Of a stretch of 64,000 nucleotides of DNA, positions 27,365 to 35,271 are shown piece by piece. The notes below the pieces were generated by a model. That model made no database searches and was not told where the DNA came from. It was given only the letters and a program-made list of their open reading frames with translations. Made by a program: the position numbers and the translations under genes. The stretch is taken from positions 7,799-71,798 of the forward strand of contig CAZDOO010000019.1 of assembly GCA_964507045.1 (NCBI GenBank), written 5' to 3'. The DNA is from UBA8199 sp964507045 (lineage in GTDB: Bacteria > Verrucomicrobiota > Verrucomicrobiia > Limisphaerales > UBA8199). Every line of letters begins with the position of its first letter. Position 1 is the first letter of the stretch.

Positions 27365-28777
27365 ATGAGAATATCTGGCCCGGCCAAAACAGTCTTCCTG
27401 ATTCCGGTGGCACTTGCTGTCCTGGCGCTGGTGGCATTTGCGCTTTGGCTTGGGCGTGGGTCGGACAAGCCGCTGGCGATGCGTGTGCCCGGTACAGACC
27501 AGGCCCCCAGCGCGGAGCAGGGTGCCAAAGCCAATCCCGTTCTCGCCGGCAAGCTCATCCGTTCGGACGTCCAGGCGACAAATCATCTGCCCGGCGCCTG
27601 GCCACAGTTCCGCGGACCGAATCGGGACGCCATTAGTACTGAGACAACCAGCCTCGCGCGAAGCTGGAGTACGGGCCAGCCGCGCGAATTGTGGGCCACT
27701 GATGTCGGAGAGGGTTACGCCGGCGCCGCGATCCTCAACGGCCGCGTTTATGTCATGGACTACGATCGCGACCACAAGCAGGACGCGCTCCGCTGTCTCT
27801 CGCTGGCCGACGGCCGCGAGATTTGGCGTTACGCCTACCCGGTCCCGGTCAAGCGCAATCATGGCATGTCCCGCACCGTGCCGGTCGTCACCGATGAACT
27901 TGTGGTGGCGATGGGCCCCAAGTGTCACGTCGTTTGCCTTAATTCGGCCACGGGTGAGCTGCTTTGGGGGCTGGATTTGGCCCGCCAATTTGGGGCCACG
28001 GTGCCGCCCTGGTACGCCGGCCAGTGCCCGCTGATTGATAACGGCGCGGTTATTCTCGCGCCCGGTGGCGACGACGCCTTGCTGCTCGCCTTGGAACCCC
28101 AAACCGGCAAGGTCCTCTGGCAGACTCCCAATCCGCATGCCTGGAAGATGACCCATTCCTCCGTGATGCCTATGGAGTTCAGCGGTCAGCGGATGTATGT
28201 CTATTGTGCCAGCAAAGGCGTGGTCGGAGTCTCTGCAAAAGACGGCTCGATCCTGTGGGAGACTCCCGATTGGAAGATCAGCATTGCCACCGTGCCTTCA
28301 CCGCTGATTCTGGGCGGCGGCCGCGTGTTTCTGACCGGCGGCTACAACGCCGGCAGTCTAATGCTGCAATTGACGAACGACAACGGGCGTTTTATGGCCC
28401 GAACGGTTCTTAAACTGGAGCCGGAAGTCTTCGGAGCCACCCAGCACACGCCTGTTCTCCATAATGACCGTCTCTACGGCGTCCGGGCGGACGGCAAGTT
28501 CACCTGCCTGACTCTCGACGGCAAGGTGGTTTGGACCAGTGGTTCCGGCCAGCAATTCGGCCTGGGCTCCTTTATCCTGGCTGACGGCCTCATCCTGGCC
28601 CTGAACGATTCGGGGCTCCTGCGCCTCATCGAGGCCACACCGCAGAAATACACGCTGCTGGCCCAGGCGCAGGTGCTGAAAGGCCGGGAATCCTGGGCGC
28701 CGCTGGCCCTGGCCGGCGGCAGGCTCATCGTGCGCGACCTTACCCGCATGGTCTGCCTCGAAGTGGGACGACCATGA
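27365..28777 (+). CDS. Membrane-anchored PQQ-like beta-propeller protein
   Basis: A 470-residue protein with an N-terminal membrane anchor (about 9-29, TVFLIPVALAVLALVAFALW). A linker leads to a propeller that starts with WPQFRGPNRDAIS, the usual entry of PQQ-like repeat proteins. Blades repeat motifs such as DALRCLSLADGREIWRY, HVVCLNSATGELLWGLD, LLALEPQTGKVLWQTP and VVGVSAKDGSILWETP. No PQQ or metal ligands of a dehydrogenase are evident, so it is more likely a binding or scaffold protein (BamB/YfgL-like fold). It overlaps the next start by 4 bases (ATGA). Confidence 0.8.
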   Translation: MRISGPAKTVFLIPVALAVLALVAFALWLGRGSDKPLAMRVPGTDQAPSAEQGAKANPVLAGKLIRSDVQATNHLPGAWPQFRGPNRDAISTETTSLARSWSTGQPRELWATDVGEGYAGAAILNGRVYVMDYDRDHKQDALRCLSLADGREIWRYAYPVPVKRNHGMSRTVPVVTDELVVAMGPKCHVVCLNSATGELLWGLDLARQFGATVPPWYAGQCPLIDNGAVILAPGGDDALLLALEPQTGKVLWQTPNPHAWKMTHSSVMPMEFSGQRMYVYCASKGVVGVSAKDGSILWETPDWKISIATVPSPLILGGGRVFLTGGYNAGSLMLQLTNDNGRFMARTVLKLEPEVFGATQHTPVLHNDRLYGVRADGKFTCLTLDGKVVWTSGSGQQFGLGSFILADGLILALNDSGLLRLIEATPQKYTLLAQAQVLKGRESWAPLALAGGRLIVRDLTRMVCLEVGRP

Positions 28778-29469
28778 AGCCTTCTCCACTCTATGCGGAG
28801 TCGCCCGGCGCGGAAACGGACCTTGAACTAGCGAGGTCCATCGCGCGCAAACTGTGCTGCGACTCGCTGGCGTGGGCGAAGACCATTATTGCCAGCACGG
28901 GTCATGGGCGGGCAAGACGGGGAGACGTTTCCGGAGGCCGAGCGCCGCTACTGGAGCAGATGTTTGCGGAGGTCCTGGCTTACGGTTGTTGCTTGCTGGA
29001 AATGCGATGGTCAGCAGCCTGGCCCGCGGAACGGGAGGCTTTTGTCAGGCAGGTCAGGCATGAATGCGCCGCGTTGATTGAGCAGGCCCAATGGTGGCGG
29101 CGAAACCGGCATCGGCGCCTGCCCTCTCCCGGCGGTTCACGGTATGCGCAAATGTTTCCGGCGCACGGTACTGACGACAGGCACCGGGCACGCCTGACGC
29201 GGGAGATGTTTGCACAGTTCTGCCGCTGCACGGGATTGGGATCGGACGTGCTGGTCGGCAAGGGGGAGAACCTTGCCACACTGGTCTTCTACATTGCCGC
29301 CCATGGAGTTGTGTCCGCCGACGGACTCCCCACCCGTCAAGCCGTGCTGAAGTTGCTGCAGTCGGCGCAGGCTTGCCGCGCCCATTTGCAGAAGGCAATT
29401 GCCGAATGGGTGGCGGCTAGACCGGACGGGCTGCCGAATGGCATTCGTTCCCTCCCTCCGATAAGGTGA
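28774..29469 (+). CDS. Hypothetical helical protein coupled to the propeller gene
   Basis: A 231-residue cytoplasmic-looking protein, largely helical, rich in Arg and Ala, with eight Cys (KLCCDSLAW, AYGCCLLEMRW, FCRCTGLG). The Cys spacing does not form a clear zinc or Fe-S pattern. It starts within the stop of the propeller gene and ends 13 bases before rimO, so it sits in the middle of a likely three-gene unit. I do not recognise the family. Confidence 0.6.
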   Translation: MKPSPLYAESPGAETDLELARSIARKLCCDSLAWAKTIIASTGHGRARRGDVSGGRAPLLEQMFAEVLAYGCCLLEMRWSAAWPAEREAFVRQVRHECAALIEQAQWWRRNRHRRLPSPGGSRYAQMFPAHGTDDRHRARLTREMFAQFCRCTGLGSDVLVGKGENLATLVFYIAAHGVVSADGLPTRQAVLKLLQSAQACRAHLQKAIAEWVAARPDGLPNGIRSLPPIR

Positions 29470-29482
29470 GCGGTCATTGATA

Positions 29483-31081
29483 ATGAAAGAAGAATCTACA
29501 GAGCGCCCGGTGCGAGTGGGCCTGATTTCGCTCGGCTGCGCGAAGAACCTCGTGGATGCCGAGGTGATGGTGGGCACGCTGCTGAAGGACGGTTTCGAGA
29601 TTACCAGCGACACGGGACAGGCCGACGTGGTGATCGTGAACACCTGCTCGTTCATAGATTCCGCCCAGCAAGAGAGCGTGGACACAATTCTTGGTTCGGC
29701 CGAGTGGCGCGAAGCGAAGCACCGCGGGCAAGGCTTGATTGTCGCCGGCTGTCTGCCCCAGCGGTTCCGGAATGAATTGCCCGCCCTCCTGCCAGAGGTG
29801 GACGCTTTCATGGGCGTTGATCAGGTTCCACAGGTCACGGACATTGTTAAGCAAGTGCTGGCACGGCGGGGGGCCTCCATGCAACACGCGACACGCACCC
29901 TCCATCCTCCACCCTCGCCCCTGCTGACAGTCAACCCGCGTCCCCGCTACATCCCCGACTATGCGACCCCGCGCTTCCGGCTCACGCCGCGCCACTTCGC
30001 CTACGTCAAAATCGCCGAGGGGTGCAATCATCCGTGCAGCTTCTGCATCATCCCGCGCATCCGTGGGGCGCACCGCAGCCGCCCGCAGCCGGACATTGTG
30101 GCCGAGGCCAAGGCCCTCATTGCCGACGGGGTGCGCGAGCTGAACCTGATTTCGCAGGACTCGACTTACTACGGGATGGACCTGCGCCCCAACCGCGACG
30201 GCGGCATCGCCGAGCCGGAGAAGTTTGGTGCCGCGGTGAAATCGCTCCCGGTCCGGGCGGCCACCATTTGCACGCTGCTGCGCGAGTTGAACGCCTTGCC
30301 GGGCGACTTCTGGATTCGGCTGCTCTACACCCACCCCGCACACTGGACGGACAAGCTGATTGACACCATCGCCGCGTGTCCAAAGGTGGCGCGCTACGTT
30401 GACATCCCCCTCCAGCACATTCACCAGAACATGCTGGAGCGGATGCGTCGCGAGACCTCGCGCCAATACATTGTGGAGTTGATCCACCGTATCCGCGCGG
30501 GCATTCCGGGCATTGCGCTGCGAACGACGTTCATCGTCGGTTTCCCCGGGGAGACAGAGGCGTCATTCCAGGACTTGCTGGGCTTCATCCGGGAGGCGAG
30601 GTTTGAGCGGTTGGGCGTGTTCACCTATTCGCAGGAAGAGGGCACGCGTGCCGGGAAGATGGCGGACCAGCTGCCCGATCAGGTCAAGCAGAAGCGGCGC
30701 AACCTCGCCATGGCGGCGCAGCATGAGGTCGCGACGCAGGTCGCCGAGTCGTATGTTGGCCGCACCCTCAAGGTGCTCGTCGAGCAGGCGGCCAGCCCGG
30801 GGGAACTGCGCCGCGCTCGCGTCAGTTCCTGGGAGCATGGCTTGATTCGCGGGCGGGACCAGCACACCGTCGCGCTGCAAGGCCGGTTCCTCGTCGCCCG
30901 CGGCGAAGCCGACGCCCCGGACATAGACGGCCGGGTCTATGTGCGCGGCGAACTGCCGGTGGGTGAGTTTGCCCGGGTGCAAGTGATCGGTCACACCGAT
31001 TACGACCTGATCGCCGAGCCGTGCGAAGGCAACCGACGTCTACTCAAGCCGCCGGTGAAGCGACTACGGCGGTCGGATTGA
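29483..31081 (+). CDS. rimO: Ribosomal protein S12 methylthiotransferase
   Basis: RimO is a radical-SAM enzyme that adds a methylthio group to the conserved Asp of S12. It is 532 residues, about 90 longer than usual. The UPF0004 domain carries three Cys (SLGCAKNL, NTCSF, VAGCLPQ). The radical-SAM motif is CNHPCSFC. The TRAM domain starts around residue 420. Extra length comes from two inserts. One is a Thr/Pro/His linker before the radical-SAM domain (about 134-147), encoded by heptamer-repeat DNA. The other is about 32 residues after the STYYGMDL motif (RPNRDGG...). ATG at 29483 is chosen with AAGGTGAG upstream; a TTG two codons earlier is possible. Confidence 0.92.
   Translation: MKEESTERPVRVGLISLGCAKNLVDAEVMVGTLLKDGFEITSDTGQADVVIVNTCSFIDSAQQESVDTILGSAEWREAKHRGQGLIVAGCLPQRFRNELPALLPEVDAFMGVDQVPQVTDIVKQVLARRGASMQHATRTLHPPPSPLLTVNPRPRYIPDYATPRFRLTPRHFAYVKIAEGCNHPCSFCIIPRIRGAHRSRPQPDIVAEAKALIADGVRELNLISQDSTYYGMDLRPNRDGGIAEPEKFGAAVKSLPVRAATICTLLRELNALPGDFWIRLLYTHPAHWTDKLIDTIAACPKVARYVDIPLQHIHQNMLERMRRETSRQYIVELIHRIRAGIPGIALRTTFIVGFPGETEASFQDLLGFIREARFERLGVFTYSQEEGTRAGKMADQLPDQVKQKRRNLAMAAQHEVATQVAESYVGRTLKVLVEQAASPGELRRARVSSWEHGLIRGRDQHTVALQGRFLVARGEADAPDIDGRVYVRGELPVGEFARVQVIGHTDYDLIAEPCEGNRRLLKPPVKRLRRSD
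29881..29922 (+). repeat. Heptamer tandem repeat inside rimO
   Basis: Six 7-bp units (GCAACAC, GCGACAC, GCACCCT, CCATCCT, CCACCCT, CGCCCCT) span 42 bases, a multiple of three. The reading frame is therefore kept and 14 extra residues are added to the linker. The period and the CAACACG-type unit match the array before recR. Confidence 0.7.
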
Positions 31082-31103
31082 AGCGGGGGGGCGGCTAGCG
31101 ATC

Positions 31104-32477
31104 CTACCAGCACAGCTTCTCCTTTCGCGTCGCATAGAGCAGCCCGAGAATGCGCATGCTGACCGTGAGCAGATAGAGGCTGGCGAGGCTCCAGAAGGCT
31201 TGGGCGGCGAACAGCTCCAGGAGCCTGGCGATCGAGTGCGTCGCCAGGCCTTTGGGGAAGAAGTAGACCAGCGCGAAATCACCCAGCGCGCGGATGCCGA
31301 GCACCCCGGCCAGGGCAGTCACGGCGACCAAGTACTCGACCGGGACGCGGAAGATTGAAGGGATGACCTGCAAAGGATTGGCTGCCGTCACGGTATCGAG
31401 CATAGCGACCGCCAGGAAGGCCATGGGGAAATAGAGGCAGCCCAGGACGAACGCGGAGGCCAGCAGCGGACCGGCGGACTCCTGCGCGGTGGCCACGACC
31501 CAGCAACCCACCCCGATGGCCGGGGCAAACGAGATCAAGGTCAGGCCGACCAGTTGCAGGCAAGGGAGCAAGATGTCCTCCCAGAGGTTGGTTATGTCAG
31601 GCAGGGATGGCATTTCCTCCTCATCAATGGCGGTGGAGTGGATGATGTTCTGCATGTAGGTGAAGAGATACCCCAGGACAATGGCTCGGGCCATCAGCCC
31701 CCACCAGCCGAAGGAAAGGCCGCCGCGAAAGCCGGGGCCGGGGCCACTCCTGATGCCAAAACTTCCCATGCCGCCGCCCGCCTTAAACGCTGCGAGCAGG
31801 ATGGCTCCGACAATGAGAATCAGCACGCCGCTGCCGCGAAAAGGGAACACGAACGCTGCCGGCAGCCGCGCGTAGAAGCCCTTTGGCGGCGGGGGCAGCT
31901 CGATCTGGACCTGCACCGGGACGCAGTCAACGCCGCACTCGCGACAGACTTGGTGATTGGCGCGCACGTTGACGCACAGCTCACAGAAGAAGCGATGGCA
32001 TTGCCGGCATAGGAAGCGTGCGGGCGTCTTGGGGTGGAACTTGCAGGACTGCGAACCGACGGCGAAGGGCGAGGCCGAAATCGGCGGGGCAGAGATGGGA
32101 GCGGGCAGGTGACTGGTGGTGGCGGATAGAGGGGTGAGGGAGCCGGCGACGGGGGCGGCGCGCACTGAGTGAGGCGTTTGGCCCTCGGGCGCATCGGTAT
32201 AGAAGATCAACTCCAGGTTGCCCAGATGGAGCGTCTGGCCCGGGCGCAGCACCGCTTCCCGCACTGGCGCGCGATCAATGAAAGTGCCATTGGTCGAGCC
32301 TAAGTCCTTGATGACCGCCTGGGTGCCATCCACGACGATTTGGCAGTGCGAGCTGGAGACGGACGGATCGTCGAGTTGGAAATCGTTGGCGTTACTGCGC
32401 CCCAGCGAGTTGGCTCCCGCCTTAAGCTTGATCTCCCAAGCAGTCGGAGCACCGGGTTGGACGACGAGCAAGGCCAT
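31104..32477 (-). CDS. FHA domain / B-box zinc finger / Yip1-like membrane protein
   Basis: A 457-residue protein. The FHA domain (about 1-95) has SLGRSNANDF, SSSHCQIV and LGSTNGTFI, the phosphothreonine-binding residues. A linker leads to a B-box-like zinc finger (about 145-185; CKFHPKTPARFLCRQCHRFF, C-x2-C pairs and His). The remaining 260 residues hold five or six membrane helices in the Yip1 arrangement. The mix suggests a membrane protein docking phosphorylated partners. It lies 143 bases downstream of the PhcR-like gene on the same strand, so it could belong to the signalling block or be independent. No Ser/Thr kinase is nearby. Confidence 0.8.
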   Translation of the reverse strand: MALLVVQPGAPTAWEIKLKAGANSLGRSNANDFQLDDPSVSSSHCQIVVDGTQAVIKDLGSTNGTFIDRAPVREAVLRPGQTLHLGNLELIFYTDAPEGQTPHSVRAAPVAGSLTPLSATTSHLPAPISAPPISASPFAVGSQSCKFHPKTPARFLCRQCHRFFCELCVNVRANHQVCRECGVDCVPVQVQIELPPPPKGFYARLPAAFVFPFRGSGVLILIVGAILLAAFKAGGGMGSFGIRSGPGPGFRGGLSFGWWGLMARAIVLGYLFTYMQNIIHSTAIDEEEMPSLPDITNLWEDILLPCLQLVGLTLISFAPAIGVGCWVVATAQESAGPLLASAFVLGCLYFPMAFLAVAMLDTVTAANPLQVIPSIFRVPVEYLVAVTALAGVLGIRALGDFALVYFFPKGLATHSIARLLELFAAQAFWSLASLYLLTVSMRILGLLYATRKEKLCW

Positions 32478-32620
32478 AGTTAAGGGTCTAGAGTTTGCTC
32501 TGAACGCTGTAGTTCCTAATCTAATCCCTGGTGGAATGTCCAGAGCAATCCGCTGGCTGGGGTTGCCCGAACCGCATGGCCGCTCCGGTTCTCCCCGGGC
32601 TTAGCCCTTCACCCCGACTA

Positions 32621-33886
32621 TTATTCCGAGGCGATAAGCTTCTCCCAGAGCGTCTCGCTGAGCAGGACTTTGTGGAGGAAGTCCGCTTCACTTTGGGGCG
32701 GCGAGGCTTGGTATGGGTTGATCGGCAGCCGCATCTGGAAAGTCGTTCCCCTCCCTTCCTCGCTCTTGGCGTCAATCCGCCCGCCGTGGTGATGAACGAT
32801 GAAATAGCAGGCCATCAGGTGAATGCCGTACTCTATTGGGCTGTCGCTACGGACCACAAACGGATCGAATACCAGCCGCAAGGCTTCCTGGGGCAAGCCC
32901 GGTCCATTGTCGCTGACCTCGACCTGGATCTCGCCTTTGTCAGGCTCGGTGCTGCCGAGCAGCTCGGCCGACAAGGTGACCCGGCTGCCCGCTGGCAGGC
33001 TGGCGAGTTCATCCTTGAGCAGCAGATCGAACAGCCGGCAGAACTTCGGCTGGTCCACGCTCAACGCCGGGAGGGAAGCAGGAATGCGGTTCTCAACCGC
33101 AATGTTCTTGGCGGCGAACTCGGCTTTCAGACGCGTGATCGAGTCCGCAACGACTTCATGCACGTGGACACGGCTCCCGAATTCGAAGGCTGGCTTCTCC
33201 GAAGCCGTCCAGAGGTCCTTGAGCATGTTGTTGATCTTTTCGATCTGTCCCTGGACGTTTTGGTAATACTCCTTCCAGAAGTCCGGGTTGCGCAGGCCAT
33301 CCAGATTCATCTTTTCCTCTTCCATCTTGGCCGGCGCGAGATCCAGGAAGGTCTTTACCGCCACCAGCGAGTTGCGAATGTGGTGGCTCAAGCCGGCCGC
33401 CAGCAAGCCGAGGCTGACGATACGGTCGGCGATCATCATGTTATGGAGCACCGACATCTTTTCCTTCAACAACTGATCGCGCTCCCGCTGGACCATGAAG
33501 AATTCCAGGCCGCGCTTGAGCGTGTTCTCCAGTTGGGGCGGGTCCCACGGTTTGGTCACGTACTTGTAGATGGCGCCGGTGTTAACCGCGGCGATAGCGG
33601 CGTCCATGTCGGCGTAGGCCGTGGCCAGTATGCGGATGATGCGCGGGCGGAGTTGGCGCGCCTTTTCGAGCAGCCAGACGCCCTTCTCGCCCGGCATTCG
33701 CTGGTCGGTCATCAGCAGGCCAATCTCGTCCTTGTGCTCCTCCAACAGCTTGAGCCCGTCCTGGGCGTTGGTGGCGGTGAGGATGCGGAACTGATCCTGA
33801 AACGCCCGCGTGAAGTACTTCAAAGACATTTCCTCGTCATCCACGTAGAGGACCGCAAACCTTTTGTAGTCGTAGATATTCTGCAT
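32621..33886 (-). CDS. PhcR-like response regulator with degenerate histidine kinase domain
   Basis: A 421-residue protein. The receiver domain (about 10-125) has VDDEE, phospho-acceptor Asp61 in MTDQRMPGEKG, and Lys112 in YVTKPWD. The C-terminal half is kinase-like: HisKA-type helix LSHHIRNSLVAVKTF with His168/169, and a Bergerat fold with an intact DNGPGLP box. The N-box Asn is lost (DLLLKDELAS instead of NLLLNA) and the G2 box reads YGIHLM instead of GxGLGL. Known PhcR of Ralstonia is likewise a receiver with a kinase-like output. It lies last in the run methyltransferase, membrane kinase, this gene (23-base gap). Probably the phosphate sink of the neighbouring kinase. Confidence 0.75.
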   Translation of the reverse strand: MQNIYDYKRFAVLYVDDEEMSLKYFTRAFQDQFRILTATNAQDGLKLLEEHKDEIGLLMTDQRMPGEKGVWLLEKARQLRPRIIRILATAYADMDAAIAAVNTGAIYKYVTKPWDPPQLENTLKRGLEFFMVQRERDQLLKEKMSVLHNMMIADRIVSLGLLAAGLSHHIRNSLVAVKTFLDLAPAKMEEEKMNLDGLRNPDFWKEYYQNVQGQIEKINNMLKDLWTASEKPAFEFGSRVHVHEVVADSITRLKAEFAAKNIAVENRIPASLPALSVDQPKFCRLFDLLLKDELASLPAGSRVTLSAELLGSTEPDKGEIQVEVSDNGPGLPQEALRLVFDPFVVRSDSPIEYGIHLMACYFIVHHHGGRIDAKSEEGRGTTFQMRLPINPYQASPPQSEADFLHKVLLSETLWEKLIASE

Positions 33887-33909
33887 AACGCGTTGCCTTA
33901 TCGCTGCAT

Positions 33910-35271
33910 CTAATGCTGCCCTTTTGCCGGAAACTCCAGCGTAAACTCACAGAACTTGCCGGGCTCTGTCCGCACCGAAATCCGGCCTTCGCAGTTCTGG
34001 ACAAAAGTGTGGCACATCGCCAGGCCCAGTCCCATGCCTTCGCCCACGTCTTTGGTGGTGTAGAACGGATCGAAGATTTTACCCAAATGCTCAGTTTCGA
34101 TGCCGGGTCCGTTATCCCGCACCACCAGGATGCTCTTGCCCGGCTCAAGGCGGCCCTCAATTTCAATGGTTGGCTGCTCGTTTGCAAACGACTTGGTCTT
34201 CAGCGCGTCGAGCGAATTCTCCAGCAAGTTGAGCAGCGCCTGGGTGAGCATGTTCTTGTTGGCCCAGATGGTTTGATGCTCGGGGAGCTTCTGCTCAATC
34301 CGCACCTTGGCTTTCCATTCGTTGCTCAAAAAGCGCAGCGCCGCCGCGACGATTTCCGACACCTCCACCTGGTCCCGGCTTTCCGTCTCGGGATGCGTGA
34401 AGGTTCGCAAACCGGAAACGATGTCTTTCACCCGCGCGACTCCCTCCTCCACATCCTTCAGGATGTCCGCGTACTCCTCCTGCTGTTCGGGCGCCAAGTA
34501 CTGGCCCTTTTTGCGCAGCGTGAAGAGGCCGGTGGCGGTGAAGTTGAGCGGGTTGTTGATCTCATGAATGATGCCGGCACTTAACCGCCCAAGCGATGCC
34601 AGCTTCTCGGACTGAACCAGTTGCATCTCGGTCTCCTTGAGCTGTTGGATGGTGGACTCAAGGACCCGATTCTGCTTGTCCAGTTGATAACGAAACGCAA
34701 ATTCACCGAAGCGCGACTTGCTGTGGAAGTAGCTGCCCGTAGCTACAATGATTCCCGTCAGCACCAGGAAGTAGATGTTGTTGGTGAAGATGCCCCGGTC
34801 AACGGGGCCGTGGTGGAAAAGGACCGCGGCCAGATAGAGGCCGAGGACGAGCACAGCGGCGCAGAGGCTTTCGCGGAAGGTCCAGTGCAGCACGAAAGCC
34901 AGGACCAGCAGGACTAGATTCAGGCCGGCATAGTAGGGGGAGGCCGCGCCATCCGGACTGGCTTTGATCATGTAGGCTATGCAGGAGGCTGGGAGCATGA
35001 ACAAGGTGATGCCCAGGAATCGGTAATGCTTGTGTCCCAGGGATGTGAGCAGCAGGGTCAGGAAGGCACCAATCAGGATGGAATTCTCAAGCCGCAACTT
35101 GAGGAATCGAGGCGCCAGATCGGGGTACACCGCATTGTCTATAATGACGCCGGCAGGCATCAGGAGCATGCCGATGATGCAGGCGACCTTGAAGTTGCTG
35201 ATCGTCTGCTGGCGATCATACTCCGCGAACGCCGCCTGGATTTCGAGGCTATTGGGGGTTCCGTTAGCCAT
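33910..35271 (-). CDS. PhcS-like six-TM sensor histidine kinase
   Basis: A 453-residue membrane kinase. Six hydrophobic helices at about 27-47, 63-79, 84-102, 115-131, 135-153 and 164-180 have almost no extracytoplasmic domain, the layout of PhcS/CqsS-type autoinducer sensors that detect hydrophobic signals in the membrane. A coiled coil joins to the HisKA domain with His236 in IIHEINNPLNF. The ATPase domain is complete: LLNLLENSLDAL, VRDNGPGIE, FDPFYTTKD and GMGLGLAM. The start overlaps the end of the methyltransferase gene by 8 bases and the PhcR-like gene follows, so the three form one unit. Confidence 0.8.
   Translation of the reverse strand: MANGTPNSLEIQAAFAEYDRQQTISNFKVACIIGMLLMPAGVIIDNAVYPDLAPRFLKLRLENSILIGAFLTLLLTSLGHKHYRFLGITLFMLPASCIAYMIKASPDGAASPYYAGLNLVLLVLAFVLHWTFRESLCAAVLVLGLYLAAVLFHHGPVDRGIFTNNIYFLVLTGIIVATGSYFHSKSRFGEFAFRYQLDKQNRVLESTIQQLKETEMQLVQSEKLASLGRLSAGIIHEINNPLNFTATGLFTLRKKGQYLAPEQQEEYADILKDVEEGVARVKDIVSGLRTFTHPETESRDQVEVSEIVAAALRFLSNEWKAKVRIEQKLPEHQTIWANKNMLTQALLNLLENSLDALKTKSFANEQPTIEIEGRLEPGKSILVVRDNGPGIETEHLGKIFDPFYTTKDVGEGMGLGLAMCHTFVQNCEGRISVRTEPGKFCEFTLEFPAKGQH

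Noticed and set aside
27001..27558. 185-residue minus-strand frame over the MITE-like insertion
   Set aside because: Crosses the insertion end, the host repeat and the propeller gene start; no protein-like content, so not a transposase.
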